DNA of 64,000 nt from Gracilimonas sp040117685 (GTDB taxonomy: Bacteria > Bacteroidota > Rhodothermia > Balneolales > Balneolaceae). The notes beneath the pieces are model-generated. The model was not told where the DNA came from. It saw only the letters and a program-made list of their open reading frames with translations, and ran no database searches. The position numbers were made by a program, and so were the translations under genes. The DNA is taken from contig NZ_JBEDYP020000008.1 in NCBI RefSeq assembly GCF_040117685.2, forward strand, positions 1 to 64,000. Direction: 5' to 3'. Below, piece after piece: positions 37,640 to 46,331 of the stretch (within the stretch, counting starts at the first letter, position 1; each line of letters begins with the position of its first letter).

Positions 37640-39355
37640 ATGAATAAACTATTCTACAGACTATTTTTTTCGATACTTGCTGTATTGTTTACAGCAGAAG
37701 TAATGGCACAGGTACCACAGGGATTTAATTTTCAGGCTGTGGCCCGGAATGCTGACGGAGACCTGATTGCGAATTCAGAACTCGGGGTTCGTGTAAGTGT
37801 TTTACAAGGTAGTGAAACCGGTACCGCTGTTTATACCGAAACTCAAACGCCAACAACAAGTGCAGTAGGTTCTTTCCAGATCGTGATTGGAGAAGGTACT
37901 TCAGAAGAAGATTTCGCTTCTATCGATTGGTCGTCGGATAACTTCTATGTGAAGCTGGAAATAGATCCGGCCGGTGGAACAGAATACGAAGAACTGGGAA
38001 CCACCCGACTGCTTTCGGTTCCTTATGCGTTAATGGCCCAGAATGTTGTGAATGGAGGGGAATCCATGGAGTCGGAATTCACTTTGGATCTCAGTGCAGG
38101 TGATACTTCCTATGTTATCAATCAATTCGGAGATAATGGAGATAAATTTACTCCTGCCCTTGTTATAAACTCCGAGCTGAGCGGTATCAATCAGGCCATT
38201 GATGCAAATACGATTTCACAGTCAGGAAGTGCAGAAACGCAATACGGGCTTTCCGGAAGTGCAATCGGGGAGGGAACCGGGACCCACATTGGTGTTTTAG
38301 GTTCTGCTTTGCATGACGAAGGAGAAGGTACCGGCGGAAGACGCTATGGTCTTTACGGTCAGGCGAGATCAAACGGACGTGAAAATATCGGTGGTTTTGG
38401 TTTAGGTCTTGGAAACGGGGATGGCGAAATCGTGGCTTTAGGTGATGAGTTTGCCGGAGGTTCTTTCAACGTAGGAGGCTTCAATATTGGATTGCTCGGA
38501 TTTGCCCGTCAAAACCTGAATGGCAATATTGGCATTCGTGGATATGTATATGGTGCTGAAGGAGCCAGGGAAAACAGAGCCGTATCTGCGGAAGCTGTAA
38601 CAACTGCCGCCGGAAGAAACATTGGTGTTCAGGCCATTGTGCATAGTTCTGAAACAGATAATATGGGTTTTCAGGCGTTGATGTTTGATGATGGCTCCGG
38701 AAATGCTTCTGCCAATAATATCGGTGTTGAGCTGGATGTAAGTAATGGAGCGACTGAAAATAATTATGGTATCAGAGGATATGTGAATGGCTCATCCACG
38801 AATAGTACAGGAATGTTCCTTGAAGTAAGCGGAGGCAGTAATTCGAATGTAGGGCTAAATATCACAGCTGCCACAGCTGCGGAACTAAATGGAGATGTAA
38901 ATATAAGTGGAAACTTAACAGTATCAGGCTCTATAACTGAAACCTCTGACCGCAACCTGAAGGAAAATATTCAGCCACTCCAAAATGGAATCAAAACCAT
39001 CATGAAACTCAATCCAACTACCTATAATTTCCGTGGCAATGGAGAGTACAAAGGGTTGAAGCTTTCTTCAGGCCTGCATTACGGTCTGATTGCCCAGGAA
39101 GTGGAAGAAGTATTGCCGTCACTGGTTCAGAATAACATCCACACATATTCCGAAATAGTGAGTAATGCTCAGGGACCGGATGCCACTTCCGAAACCGAAA
39201 TGAAAAAGACGATGGAATACAAAACCATGAACTACACCGAGCTGATTCCGGTGTTGATAAAAGGGATGCAGGAGCAACAGGCGTTGATCGAGAAACAACA
39301 ACAGAAAATAGATCAACTTTTGAAAGAAGTTGAGGCCTTGAAAAAAGATAAGTAA
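37640..39355 (+). CDS. Surface fibre with S74 intramolecular chaperone (copy 1)
   Basis: A 571-residue exported fibre. A signal peptide ends VMAQ. An N-terminal beta domain (about 24-138, VPQGFNFQAVARNADGDLIA to LSVPYALMAQNVVNG) is common in Bacteroidota surface proteins. The shaft (about 150-420) has some twelve units of the form N-[IVY]-G-h-x, e.g. NIGIRGYVYG, NIGVQAIVHS and NYGIRGYVNG. The C-terminal S74 chaperone starts TSDRNLKENIQPL, with the self-cleavage dyad S436 and K441, and ends in a coiled coil. Autoproteolysis after trimer folding is expected from the phage family. Confidence 0.88.
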   Translation: MNKLFYRLFFSILAVLFTAEVMAQVPQGFNFQAVARNADGDLIANSELGVRVSVLQGSETGTAVYTETQTPTTSAVGSFQIVIGEGTSEEDFASIDWSSDNFYVKLEIDPAGGTEYEELGTTRLLSVPYALMAQNVVNGGESMESEFTLDLSAGDTSYVINQFGDNGDKFTPALVINSELSGINQAIDANTISQSGSAETQYGLSGSAIGEGTGTHIGVLGSALHDEGEGTGGRRYGLYGQARSNGRENIGGFGLGLGNGDGEIVALGDEFAGGSFNVGGFNIGLLGFARQNLNGNIGIRGYVYGAEGARENRAVSAEAVTTAAGRNIGVQAIVHSSETDNMGFQALMFDDGSGNASANNIGVELDVSNGATENNYGIRGYVNGSSTNSTGMFLEVSGGSNSNVGLNITAATAAELNGDVNISGNLTVSGSITETSDRNLKENIQPLQNGIKTIMKLNPTTYNFRGNGEYKGLKLSSGLHYGLIAQEVEEVLPSLVQNNIHTYSEIVSNAQGPDATSETEMKKTMEYKTMNYTELIPVLIKGMQEQQALIEKQQQKIDQLLKEVEALKKDK

Positions 39356-39380
39356 GGCACCACCCAACGTATTTGTTTGA

Positions 39381-39413
39381 AACCGGTCAGGTGACACCTG
39401 ACCGGTTTTTTTG
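39381..39413 (+). terminator. Terminator after cassette copy 1
   Basis: A perfect 12-bp stem AACCGGTCAGGT/ACCTGACCGGTT with a 3-nt loop and seven Ts. It separates the two cassettes into independent transcripts. The remaining spacer up to 39550 should hold the copy 2 promoter; none is recognised. Confidence 0.95.
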
Positions 39414-39550
39414 TTTCAGCCAATTTATGGATATCCATTCCGGGTGAGAACCTAAATCCCGCATGTTTGGGTAGTTCGTTTGGCAACCGTGTTTATTAGG
39501 TTTTAGAAGAATAGCACACCTAAGTTGTGCGTAAACCAATACATACAATT

Positions 39551-40066
39551 ATGCATAGAATATTACTATCTGTTTTTCTATGGCTGTTTTGTATATGTGG
39601 AATTCCAAAGGTACAGGGGCAAGGTTCAATAACATTTGCCGGGGGTACAATACAAAGCGATTCTCTTTCGGTTAGTTTTTCAGCCGGGGAAGTTGTTTCG
39701 GGAACCTTCAGTAATTCATCGATACAGCTAACAACTGGATTTTCTAACGGAGGCGATAATGTCTTTGTTTCTAATGAACGTTTGGCTGATGATATACCTT
39801 CCACTTTTCGGTTAAAACAAAATTACCCGAATCCTTTTAATCCATCTACAAATATTGCCTACGACCTTCCTGAAAAAGCCGACGTACGGCTGGAGGTATT
39901 TAATATCATCGGGGCAAAAGTGGCCACTCTCGTACAAAAACAAAAGCCGGCGGGCTCACATGTTGCCCGCTTTGATGCAGCTTCGCTAGCAAGCGGGATG
40001 TATCTGTATCGCTTAACAGCTGATGGAAATCTAATCTCTACAAAGAAAATGTTACTTATAAAATAA
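39551..40066 (+). CDS. Small secreted T9SS-sorted protein (cassette copy 2)
   Basis: A 171-residue paralogue of the protein at 37113. A signal peptide ends about KVQGQ. The short beta domain reads SITFAGGTIQSDSLSVSFSA and TTGFSNGGDNVF. The sorting module is QNYPNPFNPSTNIAYDLPEK, ending STKKMLLIK. The sorting half is more alike between copies than the N-terminal domain. ATG 39551 is preferred over GTG 39527 because it begins directly at the signal peptide. The second fibre gene follows after 9 nt. Confidence 0.87.
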   Translation: MHRILLSVFLWLFCICGIPKVQGQGSITFAGGTIQSDSLSVSFSAGEVVSGTFSNSSIQLTTGFSNGGDNVFVSNERLADDIPSTFRLKQNYPNPFNPSTNIAYDLPEKADVRLEVFNIIGAKVATLVQKQKPAGSHVARFDAASLASGMYLYRLTADGNLISTKKMLLIK

Positions 40067-40075
40067 GGGGACAAA

Positions 40076-42382
40076 ATGATGTATAAAGCAACAACAAAAA
40101 TAATATTTACGGTTTTAGCTGTTCTATTTACAGCAGAATTAATGGCACAGGTGCCGCAGGGGTTTAATTTTCAGGCGGTAGCCAGGGATGCAGACGGGGA
40201 ATTAATCGCTAACTCAGACCTTGGGGTTCGGGTGAGCGTACTTCAGGGGAGTGAAACTGGTACGGCAATCTATACCGAAACCCAAACTCCGGAAACGAAT
40301 GGAGCCGGACTTTTTGAATTGGTAATCGGTGAAGGAGAGTCAGAAGATAGTTTTTCTGCCATTGACTGGTCTTCTGATAACTACTACGTGAAATTAGAAA
40401 TTGATGCGGCCGGAGGAACGGAATACGAGGAACTGGGAACAACCCGGTTGCTATCAGTCCCCTATGCTTTGCTTGCTCAAAATGTGGTGAATGGTTCGGG
40501 TACAGCAGGAGATGTGAGTTTGCCGTTAACACTCACAGGTTCTAACGGAAACATAAGTATCACCCTTAGCGGCAACGAAGGGGATAATAACTATGGTTCT
40601 CTTGGACTTGGAAATGCCGATGGAGATACACTCGCACAAGTTTATGTTGAAAATAGGGGAGATACAGCTTCCAGAGGTCAACTTATGCTAAAAGATACTT
40701 TTGGGCGATACAGTAATATAATTCCCGGAGAGTTTAGCACCGGTAATAAAGATGGAGGATTTCGAAGTCATTTAACTTCTCGTAATTTATATTTTTTCAA
40801 CTCTGAATTTGATACACCTGCCCCACCGGCATGGTTTGGTACTCTCCAGGGAAAGGGGTTTTATCAAATTCTGGACTATTCCGAAACCGGGGTTTATGAA
40901 GGTGGAATACTTAGCGGTTACTGGCCGGGACATCCGGCACTACTTATGGAGAATGGGGATGAACAACCCGGTGTGTGGCTTGCCAATGATGACGGAGGTG
41001 GTAAACTGGTACTATATAGTCCTGATGGGGGCGGTGAAAATATACAAATGGGAGGTAAGAGCTGGGAAGATCCTAACTTTCCCTTTATGGTATTCAGGGG
41101 AACCAAAAACGAAGAAGGGCAGCAACCGGATATGCTCTGGATGGAAGTTCAAAAATGGGATGACGGAACCGAGCTTGGGGCAATCACACTTCGGGGTACA
41201 GATGGTTCTGAGTTCAGTATCAATTCTCATGGATTACAAGAAAACGGGGGCTCTGGATCAACTACACAAGTGCTTGTAGAAAATGATGGAGGCGATGTTG
41301 TGGCGGCTATGGATTCCCGAGGGGCCGGAAGTAAACAAGGGATGCTTCATTTATATGGTGAGACAGCACCTGATACCGATGACCTGAGAGCAGGCTTGGA
41401 AGTCTCAGATAATGGAGAGGGAGATACATGGGGACGTTTATTCCTGAATGGCCCTGTCGAAAATCAACATTTTGTGGATATCTCAGTTTCTAATGACCCT
41501 GACGGTACTGATCCAGACGGATGGTCAAGCACCATGAGTTTGTGGGGTAATAATAGTCCGAACATTCAAATGTCGGGTAAAAGTTGGGATGATAGTAATT
41601 TGCCAATGATTCAGCTGTATGGAAATAAACCGGATGCAAACGGATGGTTCCATAATCATGCGTCCCTTCAAGTAAATAAAGACGGAGATCAAGAATGGGC
41701 CAGTTTAAGCTTAATGGCTAATGAGAGTGTTTCAAATATTGAGTTGGGAGCTAAAAATTGGGAAAGTGTGGATCTTCCCTACATGGTTTTCAAAGGAACA
41801 GCTCAGGATCAGGACCTGATCTGGATGGAGGTTATTGATGATGGCAGCAACCAATTTGGAGGTGTTAACTTCAGAAGTACAGACGGTACGGAATTGGCTA
41901 TCAATGCACACGGTATTAATGGGAATACCAACGTGAACGGTAATTTACATGTGGACGGAGATATTACGTACACAGGTTCTTCAAGCCAAACCTCCGACCG
42001 AAACCTGAAAGAAAACATTCAACCGTTACAAAACGGGTTGAATACCATTATGAAGCTAAACCCAACCACCTATAATTTTAGGGGAAATGGAGAGTATAGG
42101 GGGATGAAGCTTTCCACCGGTTTACACTATGGACTCATTGCACAGGAGGTAGAAGACGTACTGCCGTCTTTGGTTAAAAACAACCTCCATACCTACAAAG
42201 AGATAGAAAGTGAAGGGTCCGGTCCGGATGCCACTTCTGAAACCGAAATCAAAAAGACCATGGAATACAAAACCATGAACTACACCGAGCTGATTCCGGT
42301 ACTGATTAAAGGGATGCAGGAGCAGCAAGCGGAGATCGAACGACTCAAAAAAGAAATCGAAGAACTCAGAAAAGATAATTAA
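40076..42382 (+). CDS. Surface fibre with S74 intramolecular chaperone (copy 2)
   Basis: A 768-residue paralogue of the fibre at 37640. The signal (ending LMAQ) and N-terminal domain (VPQGFNFQAVARDADGELIA to LSVPYALLAQNVVNG) are nearly identical to copy 1, and so is the S74 region, with dyad S640/K645. The middle (about 145-630) is unrelated. It holds three units starting N-I-[QE]-[ML]-x-[GA]-K-[SN]-W near residues 321, 495 and 554, partly extended by DLIWMEV and TDGTELAINAHGI-like strands. A C-terminal coiled coil is present. ATG 40076 or 40079 is possible. Confidence 0.88.
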   Translation: MMYKATTKIIFTVLAVLFTAELMAQVPQGFNFQAVARDADGELIANSDLGVRVSVLQGSETGTAIYTETQTPETNGAGLFELVIGEGESEDSFSAIDWSSDNYYVKLEIDAAGGTEYEELGTTRLLSVPYALLAQNVVNGSGTAGDVSLPLTLTGSNGNISITLSGNEGDNNYGSLGLGNADGDTLAQVYVENRGDTASRGQLMLKDTFGRYSNIIPGEFSTGNKDGGFRSHLTSRNLYFFNSEFDTPAPPAWFGTLQGKGFYQILDYSETGVYEGGILSGYWPGHPALLMENGDEQPGVWLANDDGGGKLVLYSPDGGGENIQMGGKSWEDPNFPFMVFRGTKNEEGQQPDMLWMEVQKWDDGTELGAITLRGTDGSEFSINSHGLQENGGSGSTTQVLVENDGGDVVAAMDSRGAGSKQGMLHLYGETAPDTDDLRAGLEVSDNGEGDTWGRLFLNGPVENQHFVDISVSNDPDGTDPDGWSSTMSLWGNNSPNIQMSGKSWDDSNLPMIQLYGNKPDANGWFHNHASLQVNKDGDQEWASLSLMANESVSNIELGAKNWESVDLPYMVFKGTAQDQDLIWMEVIDDGSNQFGGVNFRSTDGTELAINAHGINGNTNVNGNLHVDGDITYTGSSSQTSDRNLKENIQPLQNGLNTIMKLNPTTYNFRGNGEYRGMKLSTGLHYGLIAQEVEDVLPSLVKNNLHTYKEIESEGSGPDATSETEIKKTMEYKTMNYTELIPVLIKGMQEQQAEIERLKKEIEELRKDN

Positions 42383-42409
42383 CAACCCTTCTTTTTTCTT
42401 CAAACACCT

Positions 42410-42443
42410 AACCCTTCATGCAGAAATGTGTGAAGGGTTTTTT
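42410..42443 (+). terminator. Terminator after cassette copy 2
   Basis: AACCCTTCA pairs with TGAAGGGTT across a 12-nt loop, followed by a T-run. Confidence 0.88.
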
Positions 42444-42496
42444 AATTCTTATGCATCAGTATTGTTTTCCTCTTACCTTGAAAAGAAAAACAACAA

Positions 42497-43090
42497 ATGT
42501 CGGTAACTCTTATTCTGATCGCAGCCAATGTGGTGGTTTCATTAGTTGCTCTTTATGCACTTCCCCAGGTTTTTGAAAAAGGAATGATGATGCCGTATCG
42601 GGTGGTTCGCGAAAACACCTGGTACGAGTTAATCAGCTCGGGGTTCATACATGCCGGAATTGGCCATCTTTTCCTTAATATGTTCGTCTTATTTTTCTTT
42701 GGACCGGTTTTGGAACAATCTATAGGGAGAGAGCATTTTATAGCTTTGTACCTTTCAGCACTGGTTGTTTCCAGTTTACCCTCGTTGTTTCAGCATAAAG
42801 ATAATCCTGATTTTGCAACGGTAGGAGCTTCCGGCGCTGTGGAAAGTGTCTTGTTTGGGTTCATTCTACTTTTTCCACTCAGCCCGATTTATATCATGTT
42901 TATTCCATTCGGGATTCCGGCGATCATTTTCGGTGCTTTGTTCCTGGTTTACAGTGTGTTTGCAAGTAAACGGGAGGGAAAGATAAATCATGAGGCGCAC
43001 ATAGCCGGAGCAGTTTGGGGATTCCTGTACCTGATCATTTTTGTGCCCAACACCATTGATCACTTCCTGAGTGTGTTTGGCCTGCTCTGA
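42497..43090 (+). CDS. Rhomboid family intramembrane serine protease
   Basis: A 197-residue six-span protease that cleaves substrates inside the membrane. The nucleophile is S112 in GASGAVESVLFG and the catalytic His is H168 in HEAHIAGAVWG. H57 and N61 in GHLFLNMF form the oxyanion-side motif. The GxSG and HxxxN motifs are complete, so it should be active. Its substrates are unknown. It is convergent with serC: only one base separates the two stop codons and no terminator is visible between them. Confidence 0.93.
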   Translation: MSVTLILIAANVVVSLVALYALPQVFEKGMMMPYRVVRENTWYELISSGFIHAGIGHLFLNMFVLFFFGPVLEQSIGREHFIALYLSALVVSSLPSLFQHKDNPDFATVGASGAVESVLFGFILLFPLSPIYIMFIPFGIPAIIFGALFLVYSVFASKREGKINHEAHIAGAVWGFLYLIIFVPNTIDHFLSVFGLL

Positions 43091-43091
43091 C

Positions 43092-44171
43092 TTATGCCCT
43101 TTTCGCCCGGAATTCTTTCATGAAATCAGTTAACGCTTCCACCGATTCCATTTCACAAGCATTGTAGATGCTAGCCCGAATTCCGCCAACAGTACGGTGG
43201 CCCTTCAAGGCAACCAGGCCATGTTCTTCCGCTTCAGAAATGAACCGTTGTTCCAATTCTTCGGTGGGTAATCGAAAGGTGATATTCATTTTAGAACGGG
43301 AATCAACCTGGGCGGTACCGTTGTAAAAATCATCCTCATCAATGGTATCATAAAGTAGTTCTGCTTTTTGATTATTGAGTTTTTGGAAGTACGGAATTCC
43401 GCCCTTGTCTTCCACCCACTGTAATACCAGATTTACCATATAAACAGCAAAGCTCGGCGGGGTATTAAAAATACGGTTGCTATGCGAATGATAATTCAAA
43501 AAGGTGGGAATGTTCTTCTTGGTGTTGGTTTGAAGAAAGTCCTTTCGTACAATTACCACAGTAACTCCGGAGGGACCAAGGTTTTTCTGAGCCCCGGCAT
43601 AAATTAAGCTATAGCGATCCACATCAATAGGGCGGGAAATAAAGTCAGAAGAAGCATCACAAACCAGTGGGGCTCCGTTCGAATCCGGCTCGCTCTTAAA
43701 TTGAGTCCCGTAAATGGTATTGTTCGATGTATAATGAACATACCGTGGGTTTTCTGAGAGCTTCAATTCCTCATTAGTTGGAACGCGGCTGAAATCTTCA
43801 CCTTCACTGCTGAATGGGATATGGACATTCCCAAAAAGTTTAGCTTCCTTAATAGCTTTTTCGGACCAAACTCCAGTATTGATATAGTCGGCTGTCTGAC
43901 CTTCTTCCAAAAAATTGAAGGGTATCTGCATGAACTGAGCAGTGGCTCCTCCTTGCAAAAACATAATGTGGAAGTCATCTCCCAGTCCTAAAATTCGGGT
44001 TAGCCGTTCCTTGGCCTCCGCATCCACTTTGGTGTATTCTTTCCCCCGGTGACTTTTCTCCATAATGGAAGTGCCGGTTCCATGGTAATCAAGCAGCTCA
44101 TCCTGTACAATCTCCAAAACCTCCAGCGGGAGGGCAGCAGGACCTGCACTAAAATTGTGAACGCGTTTCAT
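43092..44171 (-). CDS. serC: Phosphoserine aminotransferase
   Basis: SerC converts 3-phosphohydroxypyruvate and glutamate to phosphoserine (serine synthesis) and can serve pyridoxal 5'-phosphate synthesis. The 359-residue product is full length: NFSAGPAALPLEVLE at the start, FLQGGATAQF, and PLP lysine K196 in YAGAQKNLGPSG. The C-terminus contains HRTVGGIRASIYNA. The DUF1015 gene is upstream on the same strand, 24 nt away; the pair is probably an operon. serA and serB are not in the window. Confidence 0.97.
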   Translation of the reverse strand: MKRVHNFSAGPAALPLEVLEIVQDELLDYHGTGTSIMEKSHRGKEYTKVDAEAKERLTRILGLGDDFHIMFLQGGATAQFMQIPFNFLEEGQTADYINTGVWSEKAIKEAKLFGNVHIPFSSEGEDFSRVPTNEELKLSENPRYVHYTSNNTIYGTQFKSEPDSNGAPLVCDASSDFISRPIDVDRYSLIYAGAQKNLGPSGVTVVIVRKDFLQTNTKKNIPTFLNYHSHSNRIFNTPPSFAVYMVNLVLQWVEDKGGIPYFQKLNNQKAELLYDTIDEDDFYNGTAQVDSRSKMNITFRLPTEELEQRFISEAEEHGLVALKGHRTVGGIRASIYNACEMESVEALTDFMKEFRAKRA

Positions 44172-44195
44172 ATCGGCTTTTGAAGTTGAATGAAA

Positions 44196-45407
44196 TTAAA
44201 AAGTATGAACCAACAATCCTGACCTCAGTTTAGGCTCAAACCAGGTAGACTTTGGTGGCATGAGTTGTCCCGCATCTGAAACATCCAGAAGTTCTTCGAT
44301 GCTGGTTGGGTACAGACTAATGCCAAGCGAAGCCTCTCCGTTATCCACTAAGTTCTCCAGCTCGTCAGTGCCTCGAATTCCTCCCACAAAATCAATATTG
44401 GGATCGGTTCTTTGATCCTTAACGTCAAGAATGGGGGTGAGAATCTGGTTTTGGAGCAATGATATATCAAGGTTGGAAGCGGGATCGGTTTTCTCAGAAG
44501 GCTTCAGAGTTATCCCATACCAGTTGTCATTTACATAAAAAGAAACCATCCCCTTTTTTGAAGGAACCGGTTTAGCTTTTTTCTGAACGGTAAACTTCTC
44601 CTCCAGTTGATTTAGGAAATTATCAGGAATGGAAAATACGATGCGGTTATAGGCCAGTATTTCCATTTGATCCATAGGGAATAACACAGCCGGGAAGAAA
44701 TTATACTCTTCCGTTCCATCATGCTCCGGATTTTGCGACGCCTGCTCTTTGGCGGCTCTTGCTGCACTTGCACAGCGGTGGTGCCCATCAGCTACATATA
44801 ATTTTGGGATTTTATGGAATTCAGATACAAGCGAGTCAGAAGCTTCCACTTTCCAGATGGTATGTTGAATGCCGTCTTCGGTGGTCAGGTCATAAACAGG
44901 ATCATTCCGATCCATATGATTATTCATGAAATTGGTCACAGAGCCGGTATCACGGAATGTGAGCATGACGGGCTCAGCATGGGCTTGTTGAGTAAGAATG
45001 TGTTTGGTGCGGTCATCTTCCTTATCCGGTCGGGTGAGCTCATGCTTTAAGATGACATCGTTGTTGTAATCTTCAACACTCACACAGCCAAATATTCCGG
45101 TCTGAGAACGCTCGTTCATAATAAGCCGGTAAATGTAGAGGGCGTCACTATCTTCCTGGATAAAAGCATCAGATTGTAACAAAGAGTGAAGGTTTTCCTG
45201 CCCTTTTTCATACACCTTGGCATCATAAACCGAGGTGTTGGCCGGAAGGTCAATTTCAGGCCGAATCACATTCAGGAAACTATTTGGCTTTCCCATGGCA
45301 AGCTGCTTTGCTTCGCCGGTATTGATTACATCATAAGGAACACATGCTACTTCTTCTGCGAACTCCGGGTGGGGTCTCCATGCCTTAAAAGGCTTAATAA
45401 CGGCCAT
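44196..45407 (-). CDS. DUF1015 family protein
   Basis: A 403-residue soluble protein of the DUF1015 family. It starts with KPFKAWRPHPEFAEEVACVP YDVI, with NSFLNVIRPEIDLP next. A conserved central segment reads LYVADGHHRCASAARAAKE, a His/Asp-rich motif resembling ParB/sulfiredoxin-type nucleotide-binding centres, and FVGGIRGTDELENLV lies near the end. No activity is established for the family to my knowledge. Placement directly before serC argues for a role in serine metabolism. Confidence 0.88.
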   Translation of the reverse strand: MAVIKPFKAWRPHPEFAEEVACVPYDVINTGEAKQLAMGKPNSFLNVIRPEIDLPANTSVYDAKVYEKGQENLHSLLQSDAFIQEDSDALYIYRLIMNERSQTGIFGCVSVEDYNNDVILKHELTRPDKEDDRTKHILTQQAHAEPVMLTFRDTGSVTNFMNNHMDRNDPVYDLTTEDGIQHTIWKVEASDSLVSEFHKIPKLYVADGHHRCASAARAAKEQASQNPEHDGTEEYNFFPAVLFPMDQMEILAYNRIVFSIPDNFLNQLEEKFTVQKKAKPVPSKKGMVSFYVNDNWYGITLKPSEKTDPASNLDISLLQNQILTPILDVKDQRTDPNIDFVGGIRGTDELENLVDNGEASLGISLYPTSIEELLDVSDAGQLMPPKSTWFEPKLRSGLLVHTF

Positions 45408-45528
45408 AAAAAAGTTTTTGATTTTGGTTATCCTTAGGAGCGCTTAATGTACAGAAAATTGAACTTTATTTAACTGGAAAGCCCTTTAATTTAGGGAAAC
45501 AAACAACGAATATTAAAAGAGAAGGAAT

Positions 45529-45858
45529 ATGAGCGAGAACGGTAATAAACTAAATGAAGAACAGCAGGAACAACTATTGTTTATGATGCTGGTTCAGCAA
45601 CATCAGCAAATTGCAATGATGGGGCTGGGTAAGATTCAACATCCTGAGACAGGTCAAGCGGAGAAAGACTTATCATCCGCCAAATACGCTATCGATACTC
45701 TGGGCATGCTGAAGAAATTCACGGAAGGAAATCTTTCTAAGGAGTCGGCAAATTATCTGGATCAGGCTCTTACAAATCTGCGTCTGAACTACGCGGAAGA
45801 AAAGAAAAAAGAGAGCAACACCCCGTCCGGAGAAGCTTCTGAAAAAGAAGATGAGTAA
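45529..45858 (+). CDS. DUF1844 domain protein
   Basis: A 109-residue, all-helical cytoplasmic protein. The DUF1844 core is visible in LNEEQQEQLLFMMLVQQHQQ, MMGLGKI and AKYAIDTLGMLKKFTEGNL. The C-terminal tail is highly charged (Lys/Glu/Ser) and disordered. Function unknown. An AGAGAAGGA box lies just before the ATG. Its end overlaps the Nudix gene by 8 nt, so the two are translationally coupled. Confidence 0.85.
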   Translation: MSENGNKLNEEQQEQLLFMMLVQQHQQIAMMGLGKIQHPETGQAEKDLSSAKYAIDTLGMLKKFTEGNLSKESANYLDQALTNLRLNYAEEKKKESNTPSGEASEKEDE

Positions 45859-46273
45859 CCCGAAGACTAAACCGGTAAAAGCAGCCGGTGGTATTGTTTT
45901 CAGGTATGTGGGTGGGACGGCTGCACCCGAAGTTTTGATGATTTACAGAAACGGATACTGGGACCTTCCCAAAGGGAAACTGGAAAAAGGCGAGTCGCTG
46001 GAAATGTGTGCTGTCCGTGAAGTATCCGAGGAAGTGGGTAGCAGCTTACCTGCTATGGTTGCCGAAATAGGTACTACTTATCATGAGTATCCTGAAAAAG
46101 GAAAAATAATGGGTAAAACCACCTGGTGGTATTCCATGATTTTTACCCGGAAAGAGCAATTCACCCCTCAGAAAAAAGAAGGTATTGAAATAGTAGAGTG
46201 GGTGCCTTTGCCTGAGGCGATTGAAAAAGCCGGTTTTCAAAATCTTAAAGATATACTTCAAAGGATTTTGTAA
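45851..46273 (+). CDS. Nudix hydrolase
   Basis: A 140-residue Nudix enzyme that cleaves nucleoside-diphosphate-linked substrates with Mg2+. The full Nudix box runs from G42 to G63 (GKLEKGESLEMCAVREVSEE, then VG), with the metal-binding Glu residues at 57, 60 and 61. AAGGIVFRYVGG at the N-terminus and WWYSMIFTRKEQF are similar to diadenosine polyphosphate and (d)NTP hydrolases. The exact substrate is not predictable. It overlaps the DUF1844 gene and ends just before a terminator shared with a convergent tonB gene. Confidence 0.92.
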   Translation: MSNPKTKPVKAAGGIVFRYVGGTAAPEVLMIYRNGYWDLPKGKLEKGESLEMCAVREVSEEVGSSLPAMVAEIGTTYHEYPEKGKIMGKTTWWYSMIFTRKEQFTPQKKEGIEIVEWVPLPEAIEKAGFQNLKDILQRIL

Positions 46274-46276
46274 ATA

Positions 46277-46310
46277 AAAAAAGGTGTGACTGAAAAATCA
46301 CACCTTTGTA
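46277..46310. terminator. Bidirectional terminator between Nudix and tonB
   Basis: A 10-bp stem AAAGGTGTGA/TCACACCTTT with A- and T-tracts. It is nearly the same sequence as the terminator at 47152-47182, suggesting it was duplicated together with the tonB gene. Confidence 0.87.
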
Positions 46311-46331
46311 TATCTTAAAATGATATGCCCA

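Noticed and set aside
40076..42382. Fibre cassette as a prophage remnant
   Set aside because: S74 domains are phage-like, but both fibres have signal peptides and the Bacteroidota-type N-domain, and no capsid, tail or integrase genes are present.
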